Below are positions 15,802 through 22,152 of a DNA stretch of 26,971 nt, one piece after another (the first letter of the stretch is position 1; each line of letters starts with the position of its first letter). The DNA is from HGM04593 sp045644465 (lineage in GTDB: Bacteria; Bacteroidota; Bacteroidia; Bacteroidales; Bacteroidaceae): assembly GCA_045644465.1 (NCBI GenBank), contig JAZRGV010000042.1:1-26971 (forward strand), in the 5' to 3' direction. The notes under the pieces are model-generated. The model was not told the origin of the DNA. It saw only the letters and a program-made list of their open reading frames with translations, and did not search any database. Both the position numbers and the translations under genes were made by a program.

Positions 15802-16905
15802 TTAAGCCTTGAAAGAGTTTACGGCTTCTATCACTTTTTGTACCTCGTCGTTGCTCATAGCCTGGTGACATGGCAGGCTCAACTCCTGACTGTGTATGCG
15901 CTCGGTTATAGGTAGCTCAAGATGTTCGAACTCTTTTAAAGCCTGCTGCTTGTGGGGCGGAATAGGGTAGTGTATAATTGTTTCTATGCCGTTTTTTAAG
16001 AGATGCTGTTGTAGAAGCTCTCTTTGCTTGCAGAAAATAGGATATACATGAAAAACATGCTCTTCTCGGTTTCCTATTTGTGGAAGAGTGATTAGCGGGT
16101 TCTTGATTTCGGCATTGTATCTCTCTGCAATCTCTCTGCGTCTTTCGTTGTCTGCATCAAGGTGTTGCAGTTTTACAGACAGTATCGCTGCTTGTATCTC
16201 ATCGAGACGACTGTTTACTCCTTTGTAAATGTTTACGTACTTCTTTTGTGAACCGTAGTTTGCTATTGCACGTGCTGTATCGGCAAGTTCTTTGTCGTTG
16301 GTTGTTATTGCTCCACCGTCGCCCAAGGCACCCAAATTCTTGCCCGGATAAAAGCTGAATCCTGCGGCATCGCCAAGGTTTCCCGTACGCTTTCCGGCAA
16401 TAATGGCACCATGTGCCTGTGCGCTGTCTTCAATGATTTTTAAGGAGTGCTTTTTTGCAATCTTTTCAATCTTGGGAATATTGGCGCATCGTCCATATAG
16501 GTGTACCGCCATTATGGCCTTTGTACGTGGGGTAATAAGTTTTTCTATATTTTCAGGGTTGATGTTGCAACTCTCCCACGATGGCTCGCAAAAAACGGGT
16601 TTCAACCCTGCCTGTATGATAGCAAGGATTGATGCAATATATGTGTTTGCCGGAACAATTATCTCATCGTCATCCTGCATTATGCCAATCTCTTTATAGG
16701 CAAGCATTATGATTGTGAGGGCATCCAATCCGTTACCTGTGCCTATGCAGTATCTGCATCCGCAGTACTCGGCAAATTGTTGCTCAAAGTTCTTGACCTC
16801 GTTGCCCATTATATACCACCCCGACTGTACCGTTCTGTTTATGGCTTCGGACAGTTTTGGCTCGTATAGGCTTGTTGTCTTTTTGAGGTCCAGATACTTT
16901 ATCAT
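15802..16905 (-). CDS. DegT/DnrJ/EryC1 family PLP-dependent sugar aminotransferase
   Basis: Cytoplasmic enzyme that aminates a keto-sugar nucleotide, using glutamate and pyridoxal phosphate. The 367-residue product shows the family order: MIKYLDLK start, GTGNGLDAL at about 56-64, IVPANTYIAS, EDSAQAHGA (Asp160, contacting the PLP ring nitrogen), the Schiff-base lysine in FYPGKNLGALGDGG (Lys189), and NSRLDEIQAAIL. The ATG at 16905 overlaps the stop of the upstream cupin gene (ATGA). A TTG two codons earlier is less likely. Coupled with that sugar 3,4-ketoisomerase-like gene, the likely product is a dTDP-3-amino-3,6-dideoxyhexose (Fuc3N or Qui3N type) for surface polysaccharide. The other pathway genes are not in the window. 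Confidence 0.92.
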   Translation of the reverse strand: MIKYLDLKKTTSLYEPKLSEAINRTVQSGWYIMGNEVKNFEQQFAEYCGCRYCIGTGNGLDALTIIMLAYKEIGIMQDDDEIIVPANTYIASILAIIQAGLKPVFCEPSWESCNINPENIEKLITPRTKAIMAVHLYGRCANIPKIEKIAKKHSLKIIEDSAQAHGAIIAGKRTGNLGDAAGFSFYPGKNLGALGDGGAITTNDKELADTARAIANYGSQKKYVNIYKGVNSRLDEIQAAILSVKLQHLDADNERRREIAERYNAEIKNPLITLPQIGNREEHVFHVYPIFCKQRELLQQHLLKNGIETIIHYPIPPHKQQALKEFEHLELPITERIHSQELSLPCHQAMSNDEVQKVIEAVNSFKA

Positions 16906-17300
16906 CTGCAATCTTCTTTCTTAATGTAATCGAGAAATTCTTCGTATGAATTTATGTATGTCTCAGGGTCGTAACTGTGTGATGCCAATACCATCAGCAC
17001 GGCATCTTGTGAGAAATTGGTCAGCTCGTTCCATGTCTGTGGAGGAATCAGCAGGCCTTTGTCTTTTGAATCGAGATGATATGTAGTGCGACCATTAATA
17101 TTTTCAAGGCAGATATCAACGGAGCCGTTTACTGCAACAAGATATTGATATGATATTTTGTTAGCGTGCTTGCCGCGCTCTTCACCGGCAGGTACGTCGT
17201 ATATCCAATATGCACGTGTGATGTCAAATGGTATCTCATGACCGCTCTCAACGAGTGTCAGGCAACCGCGTTTATCGGTATGTGTCTTAAGTTTATCCAT
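16902..17300 (-). CDS. FdtA/QdtA/WxcM-like cupin, sugar-nucleotide 3,4-ketoisomerase
   Basis: A 132-residue single-cupin protein resembling dTDP-4-dehydro-6-deoxyglucose 3,4-ketoisomerases, which move the keto group from C4 to C3 ahead of amination. Supporting features are the length, DKRGCLTLVE at the N-terminus, YDVPAGEERGKHAN at about 35-47, YLVAVNGSVDI at about 53-63 and LLIPPQTWNE near 86-95. In characterised members the motif is RGxHAH. Here the first His is kept (His45) but the second position is Asn47, so catalysis may differ. The gene directly precedes the DegT-type aminotransferase gene with a four-base overlap, which supports a joint role in aminosugar synthesis. A WxcM-type acyltransferase domain is absent. 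Confidence 0.82.
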   Translation of the reverse strand: MDKLKTHTDKRGCLTLVESGHEIPFDITRAYWIYDVPAGEERGKHANKISYQYLVAVNGSVDICLENINGRTTYHLDSKDKGLLIPPQTWNELTNFSQDAVLMVLASHSYDPETYINSYEEFLDYIKKEDCR

Positions 17301-17320
17301 TATTCTGTTTTCGTACTATG

Positions 17321-17352
17321 CAAAAATATTGAAAATATATTATTGTTACAAT
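17321..17352 (-). promoter_or_regulatory. Candidate promoter of the ketoisomerase-aminotransferase pair
   Basis: On the minus strand TATTTTTG (17328-17321) matches TAnnTTTG, with ATTG 20 bases upstream. It lies in the 63-base gap after the TatD gene, so the sugar pair can be expressed independently of the housekeeping group. Confidence 0.5.
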
Positions 17353-17363
17353 TTTTGTGGTAT

Positions 17364-17990
17364 TTATATTGTGTGAACAGATACTTTTTCAACGTTTTGC
17401 ATTACTGCCAAGGCTAACTTTTCAACCGAGCAGCATCTTACTTCTGCTATTAAAGTGTATATATCATTGATATTTGTTTTGCTTTCGTCGCTTTCGATAA
17501 AAAGCTTTTCCATGGGCACAACTTTTAAACTGTCGATGTTGAATTTCTCACCAAAAGAGATATAAAAACCCTCTTTTATCAACTGCTCAGCTTGTTGCGG
17601 CTTTCCTCTGAAACCATGTACTATCCATGCTTGTTTTGGCAATACTTCCCTATATATGGCTATTATCTCGTCAAAACCTTTTACGCAATGTATTATAAGT
17701 GGCTTTTGTATCTCTTCGGCAAGCAATGCATGTGCTTTGAAAACTTCAATCTGCTCTTCTATGCTTGCAGACGATTTCAGTTTGTCTATACCGCATTCTC
17801 CAATGGCGCAGACATTCTTGCTCTTGCTCTCGTTCTTTATTGTGGCAAATAGTTCCTTCCATCTGTCGTTTATCTCCCAGGGGTGTATCCCGATAGATAT
17901 ATTTCGGCCTTCAACATATTCTCTACAGTTGTATATCGAATATTCACCATCTGCTCCGTTACTATGCGTATGTATGTCAAATAGTTTCAT
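17364..17990 (-). CDS. TatD family metal-dependent hydrolase (putative DNase)
   Basis: A 208-residue amidohydrolase-superfamily protein. The metal-site signatures of TatD are present: FDIHTH at the N-terminus (His7, His9), GECGID (Glu), PLIIHC (His), WIVHGF (His) and IESDES (Asp). Family members cut DNA from the 3' end or act on D-aminoacyl-tRNA; which activity applies here is unknown. It is shorter than the usual 255-265 residue TatD, as several Bacteroidetes members seem to be. I chose the ATG at 17990 (MKLFDIHTH), because the HxH motif normally lies within ten residues of the start and the alternative at 18017 runs into yidD. It is the last gene of the rnpA-yidD-tatD run, 10 bases after yidD. 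Confidence 0.87.
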   Translation of the reverse strand: MKLFDIHTHSNGADGEYSIYNCREYVEGRNISIGIHPWEINDRWKELFATIKNESKSKNVCAIGECGIDKLKSSASIEEQIEVFKAHALLAEEIQKPLIIHCVKGFDEIIAIYREVLPKQAWIVHGFRGKPQQAEQLIKEGFYISFGEKFNIDSLKVVPMEKLFIESDESKTNINDIYTLIAEVRCCSVEKLALAVMQNVEKVSVHTI

Positions 17991-18000
17991 GCTTGCTGTT

Positions 18001-18222
18001 TTATGGAACAGGGTCATAACCCGAACCTCCCCATGGATGACAGCGCAATATGCGTCTTATGGCAAGATATAGACCTTTGATTGGACCATGTTTTTGCAAT
18101 GCTTCTATTGCATATTGTGAACATGTGGGGGTGAATCGGCACGATGGTGGTGTCATAGGTGATATGACATGCTGATAGAACCTGATGGGAAGAACCAATA
18201 TGTAAATGATTATTTTTCGCAT
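18001..18222 (-). CDS. yidD: Membrane protein insertion efficiency factor YidD
   Basis: A 73-residue protein with an N-terminal amphipathic or hydrophobic stretch (IIIYILVLPIRFYQ) and the diagnostic CRFTPTCSQYA motif (about residues 28-38), then RILRCHPWGGSGYDPVP. It assists YidC-dependent insertion of inner-membrane proteins. It overlaps the 3' end of rnpA by 13 bases, the conserved bacterial order rnpA-yidD. Here the yidC gene is not adjacent. Confidence 0.95.
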   Translation of the reverse strand: MRKIIIYILVLPIRFYQHVISPMTPPSCRFTPTCSQYAIEALQKHGPIKGLYLAIRRILRCHPWGGSGYDPVP

Positions 18223-18608
18223 TCCATTCCTGCTTTTGATACTATTGTGCTCAGCAGTTTTTCCATCCTGCGCTTGATGTATTCGGTGCTGCTTGGTTTG
18301 TTGTCGATATACATTATGGCAACAGCCATCTTCTTGCCATTGTTCTCTAATGTCTCTATGAATTCGTGCTTGCCGGTGCGGTAAGCCTCGCGTATGCGGC
18401 GTTTCAGCAGGTTACGGTCAACAGCATGCCGAAAGCGGCGTTTTGCTACACTGATAAGAATTGCGGCTGTGGGTTCCTGGGTAGTAGGCTGCTCAAGGAA
18501 TACCGCGCGTAGCGGAAAGGCGGTTGCTGATGCCCCGTTTGCGTATAGACTGTCTATTACGCTCTTGCTTTTAAGGTGTTCTTTGAGAGGAAATGTATTT
18601 CGTTTCAT
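18210..18608 (-). CDS. rnpA: Ribonuclease P protein component
   Basis: Small basic protein that binds RNase P RNA and helps cut 5' leaders from precursor tRNAs. The 132-residue product carries the RNR-type signature DRNLLKRRIREAYR (about residues 64-77), preceded by the central cleft strands (AAILISVAKRRFRHAV) and an N-terminal LKEHLKSKSVIDSLYANG. Length is typical for Bacteroidetes. It heads the rnpA-yidD-tatD run. As usual in this phylum it is next to hemD and not next to rpmH and dnaA. Confidence 0.95.
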   Translation of the reverse strand: MKRNTFPLKEHLKSKSVIDSLYANGASATAFPLRAVFLEQPTTQEPTAAILISVAKRRFRHAVDRNLLKRRIREAYRTGKHEFIETLENNGKKMAVAIMYIDNKPSSTEYIKRRMEKLLSTIVSKAGMECEK

Positions 18609-18631
18609 CCCAGCTGGATTGTTTTAAATAA

Positions 18632-18658
18632 TCAGCCCCGTCTTGTGGACGAGGCTGA
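18632..18658 (-). terminator. Hairpin between hemD and rnpA, possible partial terminator
   Basis: Positions 18632-18642 pair with 18648-18658 (10 of 11 pairs) around a TTGTG loop. On the minus strand it is followed by TTATTTAAAAC, only moderately T-rich. It may attenuate rather than stop transcription from hemD into rnpA. Confidence 0.5.
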
Positions 18659-18674
18659 AGGAATTTTATTTCTG

Positions 18675-19418
18675 TTATTTGTTGTTCGCTGTCAGGAATG
18701 CGTCCAGGGCTGCCGGCATGTTTGTTGCTGTTGCCGAAGGAGCTTCAAGATCAAGACGCAGACCGTTTTCTTTAATGCATTTGGCTGTTACGTTTCCAAA
18801 GCATGCAATCAACTGCTCGCCTTGTTCATAGTCGGGAACATTCTTCTTTAGTGAGTCTATACCGTGTGGGCTGAAGAATATGAGCATGTCGAATGACTTG
18901 ATGTAGTCAGCCTCAATGTCAGTACTTACAGTACGGTACATCTCTGCCTGTGAGTGTGATATCTCATACTTGTCGAGCAGAGCGTTTATTTCGTCGTTGT
19001 GAACATTCGATGTGGGAACAAAGTATTTCTCGGTCTTGTGCTTTGCAAACAAAGGTTCAAGATCTTGAATGTGTCCATTACCAAAGAATACTTTGCGCTT
19101 ACGATATTGGACATATTTCTGTATGTAGAGCGAAATTGTTTCTGACAAACAGAAATATTTCATGTCATCGGGGATTGTTACCCTCAAATCTTTACAGAGT
19201 TTGAAGAAGTTGTCAATGGCGTGACGCGAAAGGAATACAATGGCAGTGTGGTCTAATATGGAAACCTTTTGCTGTCTGAATTCCTTTGATGTAACTCCCT
19301 CGACTTTTATAAAAGAACAGAAGTCAATCTGCACTTTATGTTTCTCCGCAATATCAAAATATGGAGATTTTTCTGTAGCCGGTCTTGGTTGTGAAACCAA
19401 TATCTTACTTACCTTCAA
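18675..19418 (-). CDS. hemD: Uroporphyrinogen-III synthase (TTG start)
   Basis: Cyclises hydroxymethylbilane to uroporphyrinogen III in heme and siroheme synthesis. HemD is poorly conserved, but the 247-residue length, the N-terminal KILVSQPRPATEKSPYF, the mid-protein VFLSRHAIDNFF, the linker FFGNGHIQDL, and the C-terminal FFSPHGIDSLKK with FGNVTAKCIKENG all fit the two-domain Bacteroidetes form. The conserved KILVSQPRP must lie at the extreme N-terminus. The only possible in-frame start there is TTG (19418-19416), because an in-frame TAA precedes it with no ATG or GTG between. An AGGA a few bases upstream may serve as a ribosome site. The start is four bases past the stop of the DUF4271 gene, so expression is probably coupled to it. 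Confidence 0.88.
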   Translation of the reverse strand: MKVSKILVSQPRPATEKSPYFDIAEKHKVQIDFCSFIKVEGVTSKEFRQQKVSILDHTAIVFLSRHAIDNFFKLCKDLRVTIPDDMKYFCLSETISLYIQKYVQYRKRKVFFGNGHIQDLEPLFAKHKTEKYFVPTSNVHNDEINALLDKYEISHSQAEMYRTVSTDIEADYIKSFDMLIFFSPHGIDSLKKNVPDYEQGEQLIACFGNVTAKCIKENGLRLDLEAPSATATNMPAALDAFLTANNK

Positions 19419-19422
19419 TGTC

Positions 19423-20118
19423 CTAATTTTTTATTGTTAAAAATCCACTCACTTGTAGTAATAATTTCCACACAATTCCTATTGGTAGAAATTCAAGTGC
19501 GCAAAGATATAAAAAAATATCTAAATAGTTGCGCTTTTGTGTAAAAATGATTTTAATTAGCCCTGTAAATACCGTATATACGTACGTCAAGAGCACAAGT
19601 AGTAGATAAATTTTCACAAAACTCAAAGGTATTTCCGTAATGAATAAAACTGTTATTACGGCTGGTGTAAATGCAAAGCCAAGCAACTTGATTGTAAAGA
19701 AATAAAACTCTCTCCATTCTTGAATCTTGCGCTTGTCGAACAAGATGACATTTACGGTGTCATAGCTTATTAGCTTGAATAGTAATACCGATATAAAAAG
19801 CAGTGTAAGTGTTCCTGTTAATGGCAGTATGGTTTCGTTGTTATAATATAGGCCTTTTTCGAGAATGAATTTTGAAGCCAAAATTGTGGAATAGAAAAGT
19901 GTTTGCACGTAAAGCAATATGTTGCATATTCTTGTGATGTGTGTTCTGTTGTTAAATGGTGTTGATTTACTTTCATAATAGAACATACATTTTAATCGCT
20001 CTAATATACCTGCGCCATTCATCAGGAATACGTACGAGATACCAATGATATTCATTACGAATATCATCATTATGGCATTGTCGTTCATCATGCTGTATGG
20101 TGCTATGTCGTTGGTCAT
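19423..20118 (-). CDS. DUF4271 integral membrane protein
   Basis: A 231-residue membrane protein with about six hydrophobic helices, the first at about residues 15-34 and the last ending at the C-terminus. It has no soluble domain and no known catalytic motif. Its size, topology and position directly upstream of hemD match the DUF4271 family, a Bacteroidetes protein of unknown function. Its ATG (20118) overlaps the stop of the LOG-family gene by four bases (ATGA), and hemD starts four bases after its stop, so the three genes are tightly coupled. A link to heme synthesis is only suggested by position. Confidence 0.8.
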   Translation of the reverse strand: MTNDIAPYSMMNDNAIMMIFVMNIIGISYVFLMNGAGILERLKCMFYYESKSTPFNNRTHITRICNILLYVQTLFYSTILASKFILEKGLYYNNETILPLTGTLTLLFISVLLFKLISYDTVNVILFDKRKIQEWREFYFFTIKLLGFAFTPAVITVLFITEIPLSFVKIYLLLVLLTYVYTVFTGLIKIIFTQKRNYLDIFLYLCALEFLPIGIVWKLLLQVSGFLTIKN

Positions 20119-20699
20119 AGTGCTGCGTATTTTCTTACCGATTCATTCCAACGCGGAGTATTCCTTATTATCTCTATTGCTTCGGCAGGTGTTGTGGCTA
20201 CGCTCCATATCCTGCTGTGTATCTCGCCCATGAAATGCTCTTCTACAGCTCTTTCCAATTGGGCAATGAAGTGGTCGTAGTAGCCGTTTATGTTGAGTAT
20301 TACAATTGGGTTGAAATATAGCCCCAGCTGTTTCCATGTAATTATCTCGCTCAGCTCTTCTATAGTTCCGCATCCTCCTGGCAATGCAATTACGGCATCG
20401 CTCATTTGTGCCATCATCTGTTTGCGCTCGTGCATATCCTTGGTGATATGTAGTTCTGTAAGGCCGGTGTGGTGCCAGTTCTGGTCCACCATGAATTGTG
20501 GGATAACACCAATGGCCTTGCCACCGTTGTTGAGTGCACCATCTTCTACTTGACGCATAAGTCCGATGCTCCCTGCACCTGTAACAACAGCTATGCCTTT
20601 TTTGGCAAGCGTTGCGCCGAGTTCGTATGCAACCTCTCCATATATAGGTGCAATTTTGTTGCTCGATGCACAATATACGCAAACAGTATTTATTTCCAT
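20115..20699 (-). CDS. LOG family (TIGR00730) nucleoside-monophosphate phosphoribohydrolase-like protein
   Basis: A 194-residue Rossmann-fold protein of the 'Lonely guy' family, whose members release the base from cytokinin-type or other nucleoside 5'-monophosphates. The signature PGGCGTIEE (residues 107-115) and the preceding DMHERK (89-93) are intact, as is the N-terminal VCVYCASSNK. Family members in bacteria are often annotated as 'lysine decarboxylase' in error. I chose the ATG at 20699 (MEINTVCVYCA). A GTG ten codons upstream would start inside a repeat-derived sequence. It is the first gene of the LOG-DUF4271-hemD unit. Confidence 0.9.
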   Translation of the reverse strand: MEINTVCVYCASSNKIAPIYGEVAYELGATLAKKGIAVVTGAGSIGLMRQVEDGALNNGGKAIGVIPQFMVDQNWHHTGLTELHITKDMHERKQMMAQMSDAVIALPGGCGTIEELSEIITWKQLGLYFNPIVILNINGYYDHFIAQLERAVEEHFMGEIHSRIWSVATTPAEAIEIIRNTPRWNESVRKYAAL

Positions 20700-20724
20700 C
20701 TTACTCTTAATACTCTTCTGTTTT

Positions 20725-20745
20725 GTCACTTACGTTCCCCAATTT
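20725..20745. repeat. Partial match to the 108-bp tandem repeat
   Basis: Twenty-one bases (GTCACTTACGTTCCCCAATT plus one T) match the end/start junction of the repeat unit found at 21829-22152, differing at two positions (CC for TT). It lies 26 bases upstream of the LOG gene start and in the same orientation as the array. Confidence 0.5.
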
Positions 20746-20800
20746 AGAGCACCCCTCTATTACTGGCTTATAGGAGTGAAACGGGATTGTATAAAAAATA

Positions 20801-21781
20801 TTAGAAGATTTTAGTTTTATTTATCTCGTGTTTGTATGATTCTATTCTTTGCTTGATATTTTTGCGAAGACATTCACTATATACCCATGGCTCAATGCTG
20901 TGATAATCTCCTACATTCAATATATCAAGGATGTTTTGCAGATAACTGCCGTCAAAACCTTCTAAAACCAATACTTTATATTCAGGATCAAGTGTTACAG
21001 TAATTGTATCATTAAGTATGGCAGGAGTTGAATCGGTACACCAATTAACAGGATTGATACACATAGCATTGGGAGAACTGATAATAGGTTTCGTATGTTT
21101 GACGTCGGAGACTGAATTATAACAAATAGTCACTCCTATATCCAAAGAATCTTTTGCCGGTGTAATCCATGGAGCTTTAGAAACATCATCTGGTGTTACT
21201 TTGTAACCCAATACATATGCTGCCACCATGCGATTCCTGATTTCGGGTGTCATAATCTTCATTAACTCTACGACAGATTTGCCTCCCTGACTGAATCCGG
21301 CTAATATGAAAGGTCGTTCTTTATTGAAGTTGTCAATGAAATATTCAAAAGCATCTCGCACGTCAATAAAGGATACGCTATTATATCTGTTTGATATTAT
21401 TTCTTCATTGAGTGTTGCCCATGAATCAAGGGTAATATGGCGATAAAATGGAGAGTAAAAATTATTACCATCTGCCATATACTCGGAAACTTTCCTCATC
21501 TCAATTTTCATATTATCGGTGTGCTTTCTGTCATACACATCTGCATAATGGCAAATTTTGCCATCCGGTGTGGTCCAATCATACTCCCACGTTGAAGGAA
21601 TATAAAAAACATCGGCACCATTTCCTATAGTATCATTCAATACGTTGAACCACATTTTTTCAAGACAATATTCTGGAGATTCCGGAATATGTTGAGAGTG
21701 TTTTGATCTTAAATCATTGCAACTGCAAGCGAAAAAGATGCTTGTAACCGTAATAAATGTAATGTAAATAGTTCTTTTCAC
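20801..21781 (-). CDS. DUF3089 lipoprotein, alpha/beta-hydrolase fold
   Basis: A 326-residue exported protein. The N-terminus is a lipoprotein signal ending in FFACSC, so Cys19 (or Cys21) would be acylated and the protein anchored in the envelope. The body matches DUF3089: ADVFYIPSTWEYDW at about 57-70, SVSFIDVRDAFEYFI at about 135-149, the nucleophile elbow AGFSQGGKS with Ser164, AYVLGY, and a late His in NVGDYHSIEPW that may complete the triad. It is likely a serine hydrolase (esterase or peptidase-like) of unknown substrate. The gene stands alone: repeat-related DNA lies on both sides, it is visibly more A/T-rich than its neighbours, and no consensus promoter was found. Recent acquisition or rearrangement is possible. 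Confidence 0.83.
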   Translation of the reverse strand: MKRTIYITFITVTSIFFACSCNDLRSKHSQHIPESPEYCLEKMWFNVLNDTIGNGADVFYIPSTWEYDWTTPDGKICHYADVYDRKHTDNMKIEMRKVSEYMADGNNFYSPFYRHITLDSWATLNEEIISNRYNSVSFIDVRDAFEYFIDNFNKERPFILAGFSQGGKSVVELMKIMTPEIRNRMVAAYVLGYKVTPDDVSKAPWITPAKDSLDIGVTICYNSVSDVKHTKPIISSPNAMCINPVNWCTDSTPAILNDTITVTLDPEYKVLVLEGFDGSYLQNILDILNVGDYHSIEPWVYSECLRKNIKQRIESYKHEINKTKIF

Positions 21782-21828
21782 TTTCTATTAGTTTTTTTGA
21801 TAACTTGATTGTAACTGCTTGCGAGAAC

Positions 21829-22152
21829 CAATTTTGACAACACTCGCTTTTCGCGACCCGCAGGGCACAACTTTCATCCGTGCTGCCTGCGACCTATCGC
21901 TGCTCGCGTTGTCTAACTTGGGTCACTTACGTTCTTCAATTTTGACAACACTCGCTTTTCGCGACCCGCAGGGCACGACTTTCATCCGTGCTACCTGCGA
22001 CCTATCGCTGCTCGTGTTGTCTAACTTGGGTTACTTACGTTCTTCAATTTTGACAACACTCGCTTTTTGCGACCCGCAGGGCACGACTTTCATCCGTGCT
22101 ACCTGCGACCTATCGCTGCTCGCGTTGTCTAACTTGGGTCACTTACGTGCCC
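21829..22152. repeat. Three tandem copies of a 108-bp unit
   Basis: Units at 21829-21936, 21937-22044 and 22045-22152 are the same length and differ at only four to seven positions from each other. Each unit contains a GACAAC...GTTGTC pair and a potential hairpin (GCAGG/CCTGC extended by GCAC/GTGC). The period is a multiple of three, so the frame stays open through all copies. However, the array has no start signal or protein-like composition and runs into the yifB 3' end, so I treat it as non-coding. The stop codon of yifB (22145-22143) lies inside the last unit. A degenerate edge (TAACTTG, 21801-21807) precedes the first copy. The whole 361-base gap between the DUF3089 start and the yifB stop is this array plus a short leader. 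Confidence 0.95.

Noticed and set aside
20143..20682. Second leftward frame of about 179 codons
   Set aside because: Overlaps the LOG-family gene in another frame; its composition (many Arg, Cys, Gln) is typical of an out-of-frame reading.
20699..20729. Earlier start (GTG) for the LOG-family gene
   Set aside because: The ten added residues are Lys-rich and non-conserved, and the codon lies within a repeat-derived sequence. Family members begin near the VCVYCAS strand.
21829..22152. CRISPR array
   Set aside because: The units are contiguous 108-bp near-identical copies with no 25-40 bp repeat alternating with unique spacers, and there are no cas genes.
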